A stretch of 64,000 bases of DNA from assembly GCF_000017625.1 (NCBI RefSeq), contig NC_009712.1, positions 806,001 to 870,000 on the forward strand. Reading direction: 5' to 3'. The notes under the pieces are model-generated. The model did no database searches and was not told the origin of the DNA. It was given only the letters and a program-made list of their open reading frames with translations. The position numbers and the translations under genes were made by a program. Source of the stretch: Methanoregula boonei 6A8 (GTDB taxonomy: Archaea; Halobacteriota; Methanomicrobia; Methanomicrobiales; Methanospirillaceae). Shown piece after piece: positions 25,911-35,380 of this stretch; position 1 is the first letter of the stretch, and the number at the start of each line of letters is the position of its first letter.

Positions 25911-26915
25911 ATGACATCCTTTACCTGTACCGGCTGGGTTGAACGGGACGGTACCCGGCTTTCCCCGGCAGAGATCGAGAAGGTGGTGCGGGCCGATCCG
26001 GCAGGGGTCCGGACGTTCGGCGGCGAATTCTTCCTCTCATGGGATACGTGTCATGCACGCGATCATTTTGGCATCATCCCGGGCCCGGGCCCGAAGGGTG
26101 CGCTTGTCTGCAATGGCGAGGTGCTGAGTCTGATCGAGCCGGACCCGGCACCGTGCACCCTTGAGGAAGCGATTGTGACCGCGGTCCGGCTCCGCAGCGA
26201 TGAGGGTGTTACCGCACTCTCGGGCGGCGTGGACTCGGGTCTTGTGGCTGCGCTTGCACAGCGCGAATGCGTGGCTGTCGGTATGAAGGGTTCCCATGAT
26301 CTTGCCCGTGCGCGGCGTGCGGCAGACCTTCTTGGCCTTACCTGTACTGAGGTTGAGATCACTTCCCCTGAGATCGAGACAGCCCTCCCGAAGGTAATTG
26401 CGGCTATACCAAAAAAAGACCCGGTCAATACCGGTATCGCCCTCACCATGTATTTTGTTGCCCGGTGGGCAGGAGAGCACGGGTACCGCCGCATCCTTGC
26501 CGGGCAGGGGGCAGACGAGCTCTTCGGCGGCTATGCCCGGTATCTCACCTCTCCTACCCTTGAAGAAGATCTCGCACGGGATGTTGCAGGGCTGGAATTC
26601 CAGGCCGCACGCGACCAGGCAGTTGCCGCCCTGTTTGGGACATATCTCTCCATGCCCTACCTGGATATCCGGGTTGTGCGCGCTGCACGCGCCATCCCGG
26701 CCTGCGAAAAAGTACGGGACGGGCAGCGTAAAATCCCCCTGCGGGAAATTGCAGCGCACCACATCCCGCAGGAACTGGCCGGCTATGAGAAGAAAGCCAT
26801 GCAGTACGGGAGCGGGGTTTGGGGAGAGCTAAAGAAGCTTGCCCGTAAAAATGGTTATAAAACGTCCGTGCAAGATTACATAGACCACATCGGACGGGTG
26901 GAACATGGTCACTGA
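25911..26915 (+). CDS. Asparagine-synthetase-like PP-loop ATPase lacking a functional glutaminase domain
   Basis: The synthetase domain is clear: TALSGGVDSGLVAALAQRE (PP-loop, near residue 104), GMKGSHDLARARRAADLLG, then GQGADELFGGYARY and SMPYLDIRVVRAARAIP. An AsnB glutaminase needs Cys as residue 2; here the protein begins MTSFTCTG and only ~95 residues precede the PP-loop, a third to half of a normal amidotransferase domain. It may use ammonia directly or act on another carboxylate. Start chosen at ATG 25911. The end overlaps gatC by 11 nt, so it leads the gatCAB transcript. Confidence 0.85.
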   Translation: MTSFTCTGWVERDGTRLSPAEIEKVVRADPAGVRTFGGEFFLSWDTCHARDHFGIIPGPGPKGALVCNGEVLSLIEPDPAPCTLEEAIVTAVRLRSDEGVTALSGGVDSGLVAALAQRECVAVGMKGSHDLARARRAADLLGLTCTEVEITSPEIETALPKVIAAIPKKDPVNTGIALTMYFVARWAGEHGYRRILAGQGADELFGGYARYLTSPTLEEDLARDVAGLEFQAARDQAVAALFGTYLSMPYLDIRVVRAARAIPACEKVRDGQRKIPLREIAAHHIPQELAGYEKKAMQYGSGVWGELKKLARKNGYKTSVQDYIDHIGRVEHGH

Positions 26916-27174
26916 AAAAGACGTAGAGCATATCGGTGAACTTGCCGATATCGGCATCGATACCCATGAACTTGCCACTTTTACCGGCCAGTTCAATGCA
27001 ATTGTGGAATATTTTGACGTGCTTGACCGGGTGAAGGGAGACGGAGCGGTCAGCCGGGATCTCTATAATATCCTCCGGGATGACGAGATCGAACCGTCGC
27101 TCCCGCAGGAAGAAGCGTTAAAGAATGCCGGGGCACAGGAAGACGGGTTTATCAAGGCCCCACGGGTGATGTAG
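26905..27174 (+). CDS. gatC: Asp-tRNA(Asn)/Glu-tRNA(Gln) amidotransferase subunit C
   Basis: An 89-residue GatC (VTEKDVEHIGELADIGIDTHELATFTGQFNAIVEYFDVLD), which wraps around GatA and stabilises the GatCAB complex. The C-terminal half has the usual LRDDEIEPSLPQEEALKNAGAQEDGFIKAPRV. Overlaps the end of the AsnB-like gene and shares one base with the gatA GTG, so translation is coupled. Confidence 0.93.
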   Translation: MVTEKDVEHIGELADIGIDTHELATFTGQFNAIVEYFDVLDRVKGDGAVSRDLYNILRDDEIEPSLPQEEALKNAGAQEDGFIKAPRVM

Positions 27175-28478
27175 TGGCAGAGCATACGATCCGTTTTGAA
27201 CCAGACGACCGGTACAACGCGTTCCTGACCGTCTGCCCGCACCCGGACCATGGCAAAGGAGATCTCTCCGGCATCGCAGTTGCCGTCAAGGACAATATCT
27301 CAACCCTGGGCATCGAGACTACCTGCGCATCAAAGATCCTCAAAGGCTATGTTCCGCCCTACGATGCGCACGCGGTGACCCTGCTCAAAAATGCCGGCGC
27401 AGCGGTGGCCGGCAAGACCAACATGGACGAGTTCGGGATGGGCACAAGCACCGAGAACTCGGCGTTTGGTCCCACCTTAAATCCCCGTGACACCGGAAGG
27501 GTTCCCGGCGGATCTTCCGGGGGAAGTGCTGCCGCGGTTGCAGCGGGCATGGTGCGGATGGCGCTTGGCACTGACACCGGGGGTTCAATCCGCTGCCCCG
27601 CTGCGTTCTGCGGGATCGTGGGCCTGAAGCCTACGTACGGCCGGGTCTCCCGGTACGGCCTGATCGCGTACGCAAATTCGCTGGAGACGATCGGTCCGAT
27701 GGCAGCAAACGTGTCCGATGTCTCGCTGCTGATGTCGGTGATTGCCGGGCACGACCGGCGGGACACCACCTCGTACGACCGGCCGTACCAGCACACCCCG
27801 TCCGCTGAGATAAAAAGGCTGAGGATCGGTATCCCGGAGGAGTACTTCGGGGCAGGGGTTGACCCGGAGGTTGCATCCGTAGTCAAGAGGGCGATAGGCC
27901 GGCTTGAAGAGCTCGGCGCCGTCACCGTCCCGTGCAGCATCCCGTCGATGGAATATGCACTCGCCGCTTACTATGTGATCTGCACCAGCGAGGCCAGTTC
28001 CAACCTTGCGCGGTTCGACGGGGTCCGGTACGGCCCGGCTGCCGATACCAAAAAGTCGTGGCATGCGGCGTACCAGGACGTGCGGAAGCAGGGGTTCGGC
28101 CCCGAGGTCCGGCGCCGGATCATGCTCGGGACGTTTGCCCTTTCCTCGGGATATTACGGGAAGTATTATGCAAAAGCGCAGGTGGCCCGGGAGAATGTCA
28201 GGAAGGACTTTGCCCGGCTCTTAACTGACGTGGACGTGCTCTGTGGTCCCACGATGCCAACCATCGCGTTTAAGCTGGGCGAAAAGAGCGACCCGCTCTC
28301 CATGTACCTTTCCGATATCCTGACCGTGCCGGTGAACCTTGCCGGTATACCGGCGATCTCGGTGCCCTGCGGGAAGGTGCAGGGGATGCCGGTCGGGCTC
28401 CAGGTGATGGGCAGGCCGTTTGAAGACGAGCGCGTGGTGGACGTTGCCTATGCGTACGAGCAGGCGGTGAAGGCATGA
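27174..28478 (+). CDS. gatA: Asp-tRNA(Asn)/Glu-tRNA(Gln) amidotransferase subunit A
   Basis: Amidase-signature protein that releases ammonia from glutamine for GatB. The catalytic Ser-cisSer-Lys set is visible: AVKDNI (Lys), the glycine/serine-rich GGSSGGSAAAVAAG and GTDTGGSIRCPAAFCG. A second conserved stretch is GLKPTYGRVSRYGL. Starts with GTG at 27174, overlapping gatC; 434 residues, slightly short but complete. Ends in ATGA overlap with gatB. Confidence 0.95.
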   Translation: MAEHTIRFEPDDRYNAFLTVCPHPDHGKGDLSGIAVAVKDNISTLGIETTCASKILKGYVPPYDAHAVTLLKNAGAAVAGKTNMDEFGMGTSTENSAFGPTLNPRDTGRVPGGSSGGSAAAVAAGMVRMALGTDTGGSIRCPAAFCGIVGLKPTYGRVSRYGLIAYANSLETIGPMAANVSDVSLLMSVIAGHDRRDTTSYDRPYQHTPSAEIKRLRIGIPEEYFGAGVDPEVASVVKRAIGRLEELGAVTVPCSIPSMEYALAAYYVICTSEASSNLARFDGVRYGPAADTKKSWHAAYQDVRKQGFGPEVRRRIMLGTFALSSGYYGKYYAKAQVARENVRKDFARLLTDVDVLCGPTMPTIAFKLGEKSDPLSMYLSDILTVPVNLAGIPAISVPCGKVQGMPVGLQVMGRPFEDERVVDVAYAYEQAVKA

Positions 28479-29923
28479 TCGATGCAGATGTGATCGTTGG
28501 CCTTGAGGTCCACTGCCAGCTGGATACAAAGAGCAAGCTCTTCTGCGGCTGCTCCACGGATTACCGGGACGATGGCCCCAACACCCATGTCTGCCCGATC
28601 TGCCTTGGCCTCCCGGGCACGATGCCGGCCTTAAACAAGCGTGCAATCGAATACGCCATGAAAGTGGCAAAAGCGCTCAACTGCACGATTGTCCCTGAGT
28701 CCGAGTTCTCGCGGAAGAACTACTTCTACCCAGACCTTGACAAAGCTTACCAGATTACGCAGTACGACAAGCCGCTTGCACAGGGCGGATATGTCGAGAT
28801 CGAGGGCGACGACGGGAAGGAGCGGAAGATCCAGCTCACCCGCATCCACGTGGAGGAGGACCCGGGCCGGCTCGTGCACATGGGAAATGCCGAACGCGGG
28901 CGGTACTCCCTTGTGGATTACAACCGTGCCGGCATCCCGCTCATCGAGATTGTCTCCGAGCCGGACATGCGCTCGCCAAAGGAGGCAAGGAAATTCCTCA
29001 ACAAGCTCCGCGCCACGCTCGAATACCTTGGCGTCTTTGATTCGGAAAAGGAGGGATCGCTGCGTGTCGATGCAAACATCTCTCTGCGGGGAAACGAGCG
29101 CGTGGAAGTCAAGAACATCACCTCCTATAAAGGAGTGGAAAAGGCGCTCACCTTCGAAGTGACCCGGCAAAAGAACCTGATCCGGCGCGGCCTTCCCGTG
29201 GAACGCGAGACCCGGCACTACCTTGAGGCCCGGGGGATCACCCAGTCGGCCCGCTCCAAGGAGACGGAGAACGATTACCGGTACTTCCCCGAGCCCGACC
29301 TCCGGCCCCTCCGGGTCCAGTCATGGGTAAAGGATATCGCGCTCCCCGAGCTTCCGGATGCCCGGCGCGAACGGTTCGTTACCCAGTACAGCTGCTCGCT
29401 GAACCATGCCCGGACCCTGACCGGCGAACTCAAAATGGCCAACTTCTTTGAGGGCGTGGTTTCCGGCGACCGGGCGGGGCTGTGCAGCCTTGCGGCCACG
29501 TGGATTGCCGACACTCTTGCCGGGGAACTTAACTACCGGAACATGGGGATCGACTGTGTAGACCCGCACCGCTTCGGCAGCCTGCTTGCCATTCTCAGGG
29601 CCGGAACCATCACGGATAAAAGCGGTGTCGAAGTCCTCCGGGTCATGCTCGATGAGCAGCTCAAAGGAGAGACCGTGGAGACGCCCGAAGCGATCGTAGC
29701 ACGGCTCAACCTTGCAAAGACTGCCGGGGATGACGGGGCCCTTGCCGCTGCGGTAAAAGAAGTAATAAGCGAAAATCCAAAAGCAATCGAGGATTACAAG
29801 GCCGGAAAGAACGGGGCGATAAACTTCCTTGTCGGCCAGGTAATGAAAAAGACCCGGGGCCGCGCCGATCCCGGAGAACTCAACCGTCTGGTAGTCGCGG
29901 CCCTGAAGGATGGGGGACAGTGA
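28475..29923 (+). CDS. gatB: Asp-tRNA(Asn)/Glu-tRNA(Gln) amidotransferase subunit B
   Basis: Kinase-transamidase subunit that activates misacylated tRNA. Motifs: VIVGLEVHCQLDTKSKLFCGC and HVCPICLGLPGTMPALN (zinc-binding cysteines), FYPDLDKAYQITQYD, LVDYNRAGIPLIEIVSEPD and DANISLRG. The C-terminal YqeY/GatB domain ends in NFLVGQVMKKTRGRADP. 482 residues, normal. Since gatCAB is present, Asn-tRNA and possibly Gln-tRNA may be made indirectly (archaea normally use GatDE for Gln). Confidence 0.96.
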   Translation: MIDADVIVGLEVHCQLDTKSKLFCGCSTDYRDDGPNTHVCPICLGLPGTMPALNKRAIEYAMKVAKALNCTIVPESEFSRKNYFYPDLDKAYQITQYDKPLAQGGYVEIEGDDGKERKIQLTRIHVEEDPGRLVHMGNAERGRYSLVDYNRAGIPLIEIVSEPDMRSPKEARKFLNKLRATLEYLGVFDSEKEGSLRVDANISLRGNERVEVKNITSYKGVEKALTFEVTRQKNLIRRGLPVERETRHYLEARGITQSARSKETENDYRYFPEPDLRPLRVQSWVKDIALPELPDARRERFVTQYSCSLNHARTLTGELKMANFFEGVVSGDRAGLCSLAATWIADTLAGELNYRNMGIDCVDPHRFGSLLAILRAGTITDKSGVEVLRVMLDEQLKGETVETPEAIVARLNLAKTAGDDGALAAAVKEVISENPKAIEDYKAGKNGAINFLVGQVMKKTRGRADPGELNRLVVAALKDGGQ

Positions 29924-29929
29924 TCTGAC

Positions 29930-32758
29930 GTGCACCTGATCGTTGCTGAAAAGAACATCTCGGCCCACCGGATTGCCCAGATCCTGGCCGGAGGTACCAG
30001 GGTTATCGAGAAAAAGGATGCCGGGGTATCCACCTACAGTTTTGGGGATACTATCACGGTGGGGCTGCGCGGCCACGTGGTGGAAGTGGATTTCGAGCCC
30101 GGCTATGAGAACTGGCGCAGCGAAAAGTACACACCCCGCAGCCTGATCGATGCAAAAACCATCAAGGTGCCTACCGAAAAAAGGATCGTTTCCCTTGTCC
30201 AGAAACTTGCCCGCCATGCAGACCGGGTTACCATTGCCACTGATTTTGATACCGAGGGGGAACTGATCGGGAAAGAGGCCTATGAATTGGTGCGTGCGGT
30301 CAATAAGAACGTAAAGATCGACCGGGCCCGGTTCTCCGCGATCACAGCGCAGGAGATTGGTTCTGCCTTTGCAAACACAACTGACCTTGATTTTGCTCTT
30401 GCCGCTGCCGGCGAAGCCCGCCAGTCCATCGATCTCATGTGGGGCGCATCGCTCACCCGGTTTATATCGCTTGCCGCAAAGAGGGGAGGCAACAATATCT
30501 TATCCGTGGGCCGGGTCCAGAGCCCCACGCTCTCCATGATCGTTGACCGGGAAAAAGAGATCGAGAAGTTTGTCCCGGAGAAGTACTGGCAGCTGGGCCT
30601 TCTTACGGAAAAGGCGGGCGAGCAGATCGAGGCCCGGCACACAAACGGCCGCTTCAAGGACCAGAAGGCAGCAGAACTTGCCCGTGACCGGACAAAAGAA
30701 CCGCTCGTGGTAACCGAGGTCAGGGAAGGTACAAAACAGGACCGGTCCCCGTCCCCGTTCGACACCACCACCTACATTGTTGCAGCAGCCCGGCTGGGTT
30801 TTTCTGCTGCAAATGCGATGCGGATTGCCGAAGAACTGTACATGAACGGGTACATCTCGTACCCCAGAACGGACAATACCGTATACCCGGCATCCCTTGA
30901 CCTCAATGGCGTGCTTGCCACGATAAGGAACTCGCCCTTTACAAAAGACGTTGACTGGATCATTTCCCACCGGCGGGCCGAGCCTACACGAGGGAAGAAA
31001 TCCTCTACCGATCACCCGCCGATCTATCCCACCGGTGTTGCCACCCGGGAAGGGATCGGGGATGACGCATTCCGGATCTACGAACTGGTGCTGCGCCGGT
31101 TTTTGGCAACGCTTGCCCCGGATGCACTCTGGAAGACCCTCAAGGTGAACTTTGAGGCCGGTGGCGAAACCTACACCGTGACCGGAGGGCTCCTGCTCGA
31201 ACCGGGCTGGCATGCGGTGTACCCGTTCTCCGAAGCAAAGGAGACGATCCTCCCGGCATTTGTTACCGGAGAGAAACTACCGATACGAAAAGTCAACCTT
31301 GAGGAAAAGGAGACCCTTCCCCCTGCCCGGTACACGCAGAGCAAGCTCATCCAGAGGATGGAAGAGCTTGGCCTTGGCACCAAGAGTACGCGCCATGAGG
31401 TGATAGCACGGCTTGTCTCCCGCAAATATATCGAAGGTAATCCCCTTCGTCCGACCCTTGTGGGCCGGGTAGTGACCGAGGCGCTGGAGCAGAACGCCGA
31501 TACGATCACCAAACCCGAGATGACCCAGACAATCGAATCGCACATGCAGCAGATAAAGGAGAGCAAGCGGACCCGCGACGATGTGATTGCGGAATCGCGC
31601 AGCATGCTGCATAAGGCATTTGACCAGCTCGAGGCAAACGAGCAGGTGATAGGAAACGATATCCGGGACCGCACCGCAGAGGAACTCAACCTGGGCCGCT
31701 GCCCGGCCTGCGGCGGGACGCTTGCGATCAAGCACATGCGGGGATCGACCCAGTTCATTGGCTGTTCGCGGTACCCTGAGTGTACATTCAATATCGGTCT
31801 CCCGGTCACCCAGTGGGGCTGGGCAGTCCGCACCGACGATATCTGCGACAAGCACCACCTCCACTTCGTGCGCCTTGTCAGGAAGGGCGCCCGTCCCTGG
31901 GATATCGGCTGCCCGCTCTGCCACCATATCAGCTCCAATGCAGAGTCCCTCACCGAGATCCCCTCCATGGATGAGGCCCTTCTCGAAAAGGCGCGATCAA
32001 AGCATATCTACACAGTCGCGGAGATCGCACGGAGCGAGCCGGATGCCCTTGCAAAGTCCCTTGACCTGCCCTTAGAGAAAGCAGGGAAACTAAAAAGTGA
32101 AGCCGGGATTGTCCTTGAAAAGCTGCGGCGGCGCTCCGAGTGCCGCAAGTTTTTGCGCAACCACCTGATCCCGCGCAAGGGGCGCAGCTATGCAAAGATC
32201 ATGGAAGCCCTCGGTCAGTCCGGGGTAACAGATCTCGCAAGCCTTGCCCATGCAACCCCGGCAACACTCCAGCAGGCCGGTATTGGCGAAACCGAGGCCC
32301 GTGACCTTCTTACTGAGGCCCGGCTCACCCATAACAGCCAGCTCTTAAAAGGGACCGGTATCCCGGCCGTGAGCCTGAAAAAGTACCTGGAAGCCGGCGT
32401 TTCCGGTCCTGAAGATTTTGTCTCCACCGGGGCAGAGAAACTTGCGACCTTAACCGGGATGAGCACCGGCACGATAAACCGGCACCTGGCCCTTGTCTGC
32501 GAGTACCTGCACCGCCCCGTGCCGTTAGCCGTTCCCAAGGCAAAACTTGCGAAAGGGAGAAAGGAACTGCTCTCGGTTAAGGGCCTTGCCGCAACCACGG
32601 CAGACAAGCTTATCGGGGCAGGGGTCATAAGTGGGGATCTCCTGCTTGCAGCGGATACCAAAAAACTTGCAGCCTCAACCGGGATTGATGAGGAAAAGCT
32701 CCGGGGTTACCAGGCACTGATGAAGAAAAAAAAGGAAAACGCGATCATACGGATCTGA
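29930..32758 (+). CDS. topA: DNA topoisomerase I with extended C-terminal zinc and helix-hairpin-helix region
   Basis: Type IA topoisomerase that relaxes negative supercoils. The Toprim domain starts HLIVAEKNISAHRIAQIL and has FDTEGELIG; the active-site Tyr is in NGYISYPRTDNT. After residue ~590 a zinc ribbon (CPACGGTLAIKHMRGSTQFIGCSRYPEC) and a second CxxC part follow, then ~250 residues with several helix-hairpin-helix-like repeats (GVTDLASLAHATPATLQQAGI; LLSVKGLAATTADKLIGAGV). Starts GTG, 6 nt after gatB. At 942 residues it is at the long end of archaeal TopA. Confidence 0.94.
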   Translation: MHLIVAEKNISAHRIAQILAGGTRVIEKKDAGVSTYSFGDTITVGLRGHVVEVDFEPGYENWRSEKYTPRSLIDAKTIKVPTEKRIVSLVQKLARHADRVTIATDFDTEGELIGKEAYELVRAVNKNVKIDRARFSAITAQEIGSAFANTTDLDFALAAAGEARQSIDLMWGASLTRFISLAAKRGGNNILSVGRVQSPTLSMIVDREKEIEKFVPEKYWQLGLLTEKAGEQIEARHTNGRFKDQKAAELARDRTKEPLVVTEVREGTKQDRSPSPFDTTTYIVAAARLGFSAANAMRIAEELYMNGYISYPRTDNTVYPASLDLNGVLATIRNSPFTKDVDWIISHRRAEPTRGKKSSTDHPPIYPTGVATREGIGDDAFRIYELVLRRFLATLAPDALWKTLKVNFEAGGETYTVTGGLLLEPGWHAVYPFSEAKETILPAFVTGEKLPIRKVNLEEKETLPPARYTQSKLIQRMEELGLGTKSTRHEVIARLVSRKYIEGNPLRPTLVGRVVTEALEQNADTITKPEMTQTIESHMQQIKESKRTRDDVIAESRSMLHKAFDQLEANEQVIGNDIRDRTAEELNLGRCPACGGTLAIKHMRGSTQFIGCSRYPECTFNIGLPVTQWGWAVRTDDICDKHHLHFVRLVRKGARPWDIGCPLCHHISSNAESLTEIPSMDEALLEKARSKHIYTVAEIARSEPDALAKSLDLPLEKAGKLKSEAGIVLEKLRRRSECRKFLRNHLIPRKGRSYAKIMEALGQSGVTDLASLAHATPATLQQAGIGETEARDLLTEARLTHNSQLLKGTGIPAVSLKKYLEAGVSGPEDFVSTGAEKLATLTGMSTGTINRHLALVCEYLHRPVPLAVPKAKLAKGRKELLSVKGLAATTADKLIGAGVISGDLLLAADTKKLAASTGIDEEKLRGYQALMKKKKENAIIRI

Positions 32759-32972
32759 AGGATTTTTTTTCCGGGGAATCACGGTTGCCACCCGGGGCGC
32801 ATTATAGCCGGGAATTCTGCTTACATCCCTGAGACCGGTAACAAATTCTTATGTTTTATTTCCCGAATCCCGGTCCCCGCGAGGGTCATCCGGACGAACC
32901 GATGACCGTCTTTTCCAGAACCCCCGGAGCACCGGTTTATTGGGATCGACAACCAATCTGTTCCTGATACTG
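32759..32972. other. Gap between topA and GGGP synthase
   Basis: Begins with GATTTTTTTTCC, a likely oligo-T terminator for the gat-topA unit. CTTATGTTTTATTTCC near 32850-32865 is a weak promoter candidate. No gene seen. Confidence 0.35.
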
Positions 32973-33659
32973 ATGAAGTGGAAAGACTGGGTGCATGTGA
33001 CCAAACTCGATCCGGATAAACAGCTTGGGCCCGGCGACATCGATGCAATAGCCGCAAGCGGGACCGATGCACTGATGCTCTCGGGTACCTTAAACGTGAC
33101 CAAAGAGAACCTGCTCGCCCTCCAGAAGATGATCGCGCAGTACGACTTGCCGCTCGTCATGGAGCCGGCGGGGCCCGAGGCAGTACTTATGGAAGGGATC
33201 GAGTATGTCTTTGTACCAAGTGTCCTCAACACGACCGACGTGCAGTGGATCGTAGGCAAGCACCGGTCCTGGGTACAGCAGCAGGACGGGAAGATCCCCT
33301 GGGACATGGTGGTCCCCGAGGCATATATTGTCCTTAACCCTGCATCGTCGGTGGGCCGGGTGACAAAGGCGGTCTGCGATCTCAAGCCTGCCGAGGTGGC
33401 TGCGTACACCGAAGTTGCCGACCGGTACTTCCATTTTCCCATCGTCTATATCGAATATTCCGGGACCTATGGGGCTCCCGCAGTGGTAAAGGCGGCTGCC
33501 GAAGCGATCGATCACGCGATCCTCTACTATGGCGGCGGAATCAATTCGGCCGAAAAGGCAGCCGAGATGGGGAAGTACGCAGATACGATCGTTGTCGGAA
33601 ATGCCGTGTACGATCAGGGCGCCTCTGTCCTGAAAGCAACCGTGGACGCTGTCCAGTAA
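32973..33659 (+). CDS. Geranylgeranylglyceryl phosphate synthase
   Basis: Forms the first ether bond of archaeal lipids, joining sn-glycerol-1-phosphate and geranylgeranyl diphosphate. Start chosen at ATG 32973 (MKWKDWVHVTKLDPDKQ), the usual group II beginning; the frame is open from a TTG at 32940. TIM-barrel phosphate-binding motifs are GTDALMLSGTLNVT near the N-terminus, YIEYSGTYG in the centre, and YYGGGINSAEKA and IVVGNAVYD near the end. 228 residues, normal. The third archaeal lipid gene in the window after carS and tes. Confidence 0.94.
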   Translation: MKWKDWVHVTKLDPDKQLGPGDIDAIAASGTDALMLSGTLNVTKENLLALQKMIAQYDLPLVMEPAGPEAVLMEGIEYVFVPSVLNTTDVQWIVGKHRSWVQQQDGKIPWDMVVPEAYIVLNPASSVGRVTKAVCDLKPAEVAAYTEVADRYFHFPIVYIEYSGTYGAPAVVKAAAEAIDHAILYYGGGINSAEKAAEMGKYADTIVVGNAVYDQGASVLKATVDAVQ

Positions 33660-33671
33660 CTTTCTTTTTTT

Positions 33672-34457
33672 ATGCCTGAGATCGACATCGTGCTTGTGGC
33701 CCCCCTCTACGAGGGAAACGTGGGGTTTGCCGCACGGGTGATGAAGAATTTCGGGTTTACCCGCCTGGTACTGGTTGATCCCTGCCCGCTTGGCGAGGAG
33801 GCCAAGGGCCGGGCATCCCATGCGCAGGACGTGTTGGGAAATGCCGAGATCTGCACCATCGAGGACGTTTTTGCAAGAAGCAGCATTGTTGTCGCGACCA
33901 CCGGCCAGGTGAGCAAATCGGTCTGCAATCCGATGAGGATGCCGTTTTATTCACCCCGGGAATTGCGTGAGCGGATCGGCATTGCGGAGGGGAGGGTGTC
34001 CATTCTTTTTGGCCGGGAGAACTGGGGGCTCAACAACGATGAGGTAAAACGCAGCGATATGATCTGCACCATCCCGACGTCTGATGAATACCCCATCATG
34101 AACCTCTCCCATGCGGTAGGGATTGTCTGTTACGAGCTCGCAAACCTCCCCTCCGCCCCGTACCGGCTTGCCACACCGTACGAGATGGGGCACCTGTACC
34201 GGCACATAGACCGGTTCCTGGACTCGGTGCACCACCCGGCCTTCAAGCGCGAGAATACGATGATCATGATCCGGCGTATTCTGGGGAGAGCCTGCCTGAC
34301 CTCCCGGGAGGCAAGCACGGTCCACGGCCTTTTGCGCCGGACCGAGTGGCATGTGGATCCCGATGCACTTGACCGGGAAAAAGAGGCACAGCGCCGGCAC
34401 AAGAACCAGCATTGCGAGCTTGATGATCATCAGGATGCGGATGAGGGGAATGCTTAG
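33672..34457 (+). CDS. TrmJ-like tRNA 2'-O-methyltransferase (SPOUT family)
   Basis: SPOUT-fold methyltransferase with the trefoil-knot motifs of TrmJ: VLVAPLYEGNVGFAARVMKNFG (N-terminal), VSILFGRENWGLNNDEV and CTIPTSDEYPIMNLSHAVGIVCYEL. TrmJ proteins 2'-O-methylate nucleotide 32 of tRNAs. After residue ~165 a helical extension (HLYRHIDRFLDSVHHPAFKRENTMIMIRRILGRA) is the typical C-terminal dimer/tRNA domain. Begins 12 nt after the GGGP synthase stop, likely co-transcribed. Confidence 0.9.
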   Translation: MPEIDIVLVAPLYEGNVGFAARVMKNFGFTRLVLVDPCPLGEEAKGRASHAQDVLGNAEICTIEDVFARSSIVVATTGQVSKSVCNPMRMPFYSPRELRERIGIAEGRVSILFGRENWGLNNDEVKRSDMICTIPTSDEYPIMNLSHAVGIVCYELANLPSAPYRLATPYEMGHLYRHIDRFLDSVHHPAFKRENTMIMIRRILGRACLTSREASTVHGLLRRTEWHVDPDALDREKEAQRRHKNQHCELDDHQDADEGNA

Positions 34458-34811
34458 GTAAAATCCCTCAAGAGTCTCCTCACGGTACGGGTAATTATCA
34501 CCTCCCCTTTTTCGGGGAATGGGGATTACGATTTTTTAAGAGATGGACCTCTGACTCTCCTCTCTCTGTCTGGCAGGTAAGGGTAAATCCTGAGTTTTCG
34601 GCGCCGGATTTTTTTCACATTGCAGGAAAAGCCGGGAGGTGATCCCCGTGGGCCGAAACGCCTGCCTCCATTTGCCGTTCAGGGATCCTGCCCGGTCTTT
34701 CCCGTTCCGGTTGTTGTTCTGCCGGAAAGAACAGGTCATTTTTACCACAAGTCAAATATAGGCACTCTCATTATTGATGTATTTACTAAAAATTTTTAAC
34801 CTATTTTACCC
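34458..34811. other. Intergenic region upstream of the OsmC operon
   Basis: No gene seen. The first half is low-information sequence with some CT-rich runs (CTCTCCTCTCTCTG). The last 70 nt are AT-rich and contain ACTAAAAATTTTTAACC (34786-34801), a plausible BRE/TATA region placing transcription start near 34815-34825. Confidence 0.4.
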
Positions 34812-34828
34812 AACACTCAATGGGTGTT
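34812..34828. promoter_or_regulatory. 17-bp palindrome at the OsmC transcription start
   Basis: AACACTCAATGGGTGTT is a near-perfect palindrome around one central A, with one mismatched pair, ending 5 nt before the ATG. It overlaps the predicted transcription start, so a bound repressor would block this operon. It would also fold over the start region in RNA. No regulator gene is adjacent. Confidence 0.5.
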
Positions 34829-34833
34829 AACTT

Positions 34834-35355
34834 ATGGGTCTCAACAACATCGACACCAAACAGGTTATAGAATACAAAAAGGAGATCGAAAAGAAACCTG
34901 CGGATGCAAAGTTCACCGCAAAGATCGAAGGCAGCTGGCTCTTTGAAGACGGCGGGCCCCAGTTCCGATCGGTGGTCAAGGTTAAGGATGGCACCTACAC
35001 AATGGAGGCCTGTCACCCGAACTTTGCCGGTCCGGCAAGCCGCCCCGGTCCCATGGCCTTTGGTCTTTTCTGGTTTGCAGCCTGTTTTTCGAGCACCCTT
35101 GTTACTGAAGCCTCATTGCGAAAGATCCAGCTCGCGGAGGTAAAGACCCGTGTCGAGGCAGATCTCGATTACACCGCGCAGTTCGATCTCGGGAAACAGC
35201 CCCTTGTAAACGGGTTCCGGGTCTTCATGGATGTCAAGGGCGATGTTACCGAGGCCGAGCTTAAGGATCTTAAGGAGTACGCCCTTACGCACTGCATGGG
35301 CATGTTCACCATCCAGCATGCAATTTCCCTCAAGGCAGAAGTGAAAAAAGTCTAA
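34834..35355 (+). CDS. OsmC-like redox protein
   Basis: 173 residues with the OsmC fold pattern: ACHPNFAGPASRPGPMAFGLFWFAACFSSTLVTEASLRKIQLAEVKTRVEADLDY. The Cys in AACFSSTL is where OsmC/Ohr have the reactive peroxidatic cysteine; a further Cys (THCMGMFTI) lies in the C-terminal helix where the second conserved cysteine is expected. OsmC proteins reduce organic peroxides or carry thiol/persulfide groups. First gene of a five-gene unit with double-cubane-type reductase proteins, so a redox role tied to them is likely (inference). Confidence 0.8.
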   Translation: MGLNNIDTKQVIEYKKEIEKKPADAKFTAKIEGSWLFEDGGPQFRSVVKVKDGTYTMEACHPNFAGPASRPGPMAFGLFWFAACFSSTLVTEASLRKIQLAEVKTRVEADLDYTAQFDLGKQPLVNGFRVFMDVKGDVTEAELKDLKEYALTHCMGMFTIQHAISLKAEVKKV

Positions 35356-35380
35356 AAGAGTAAAAGGCAGGTCATACACC

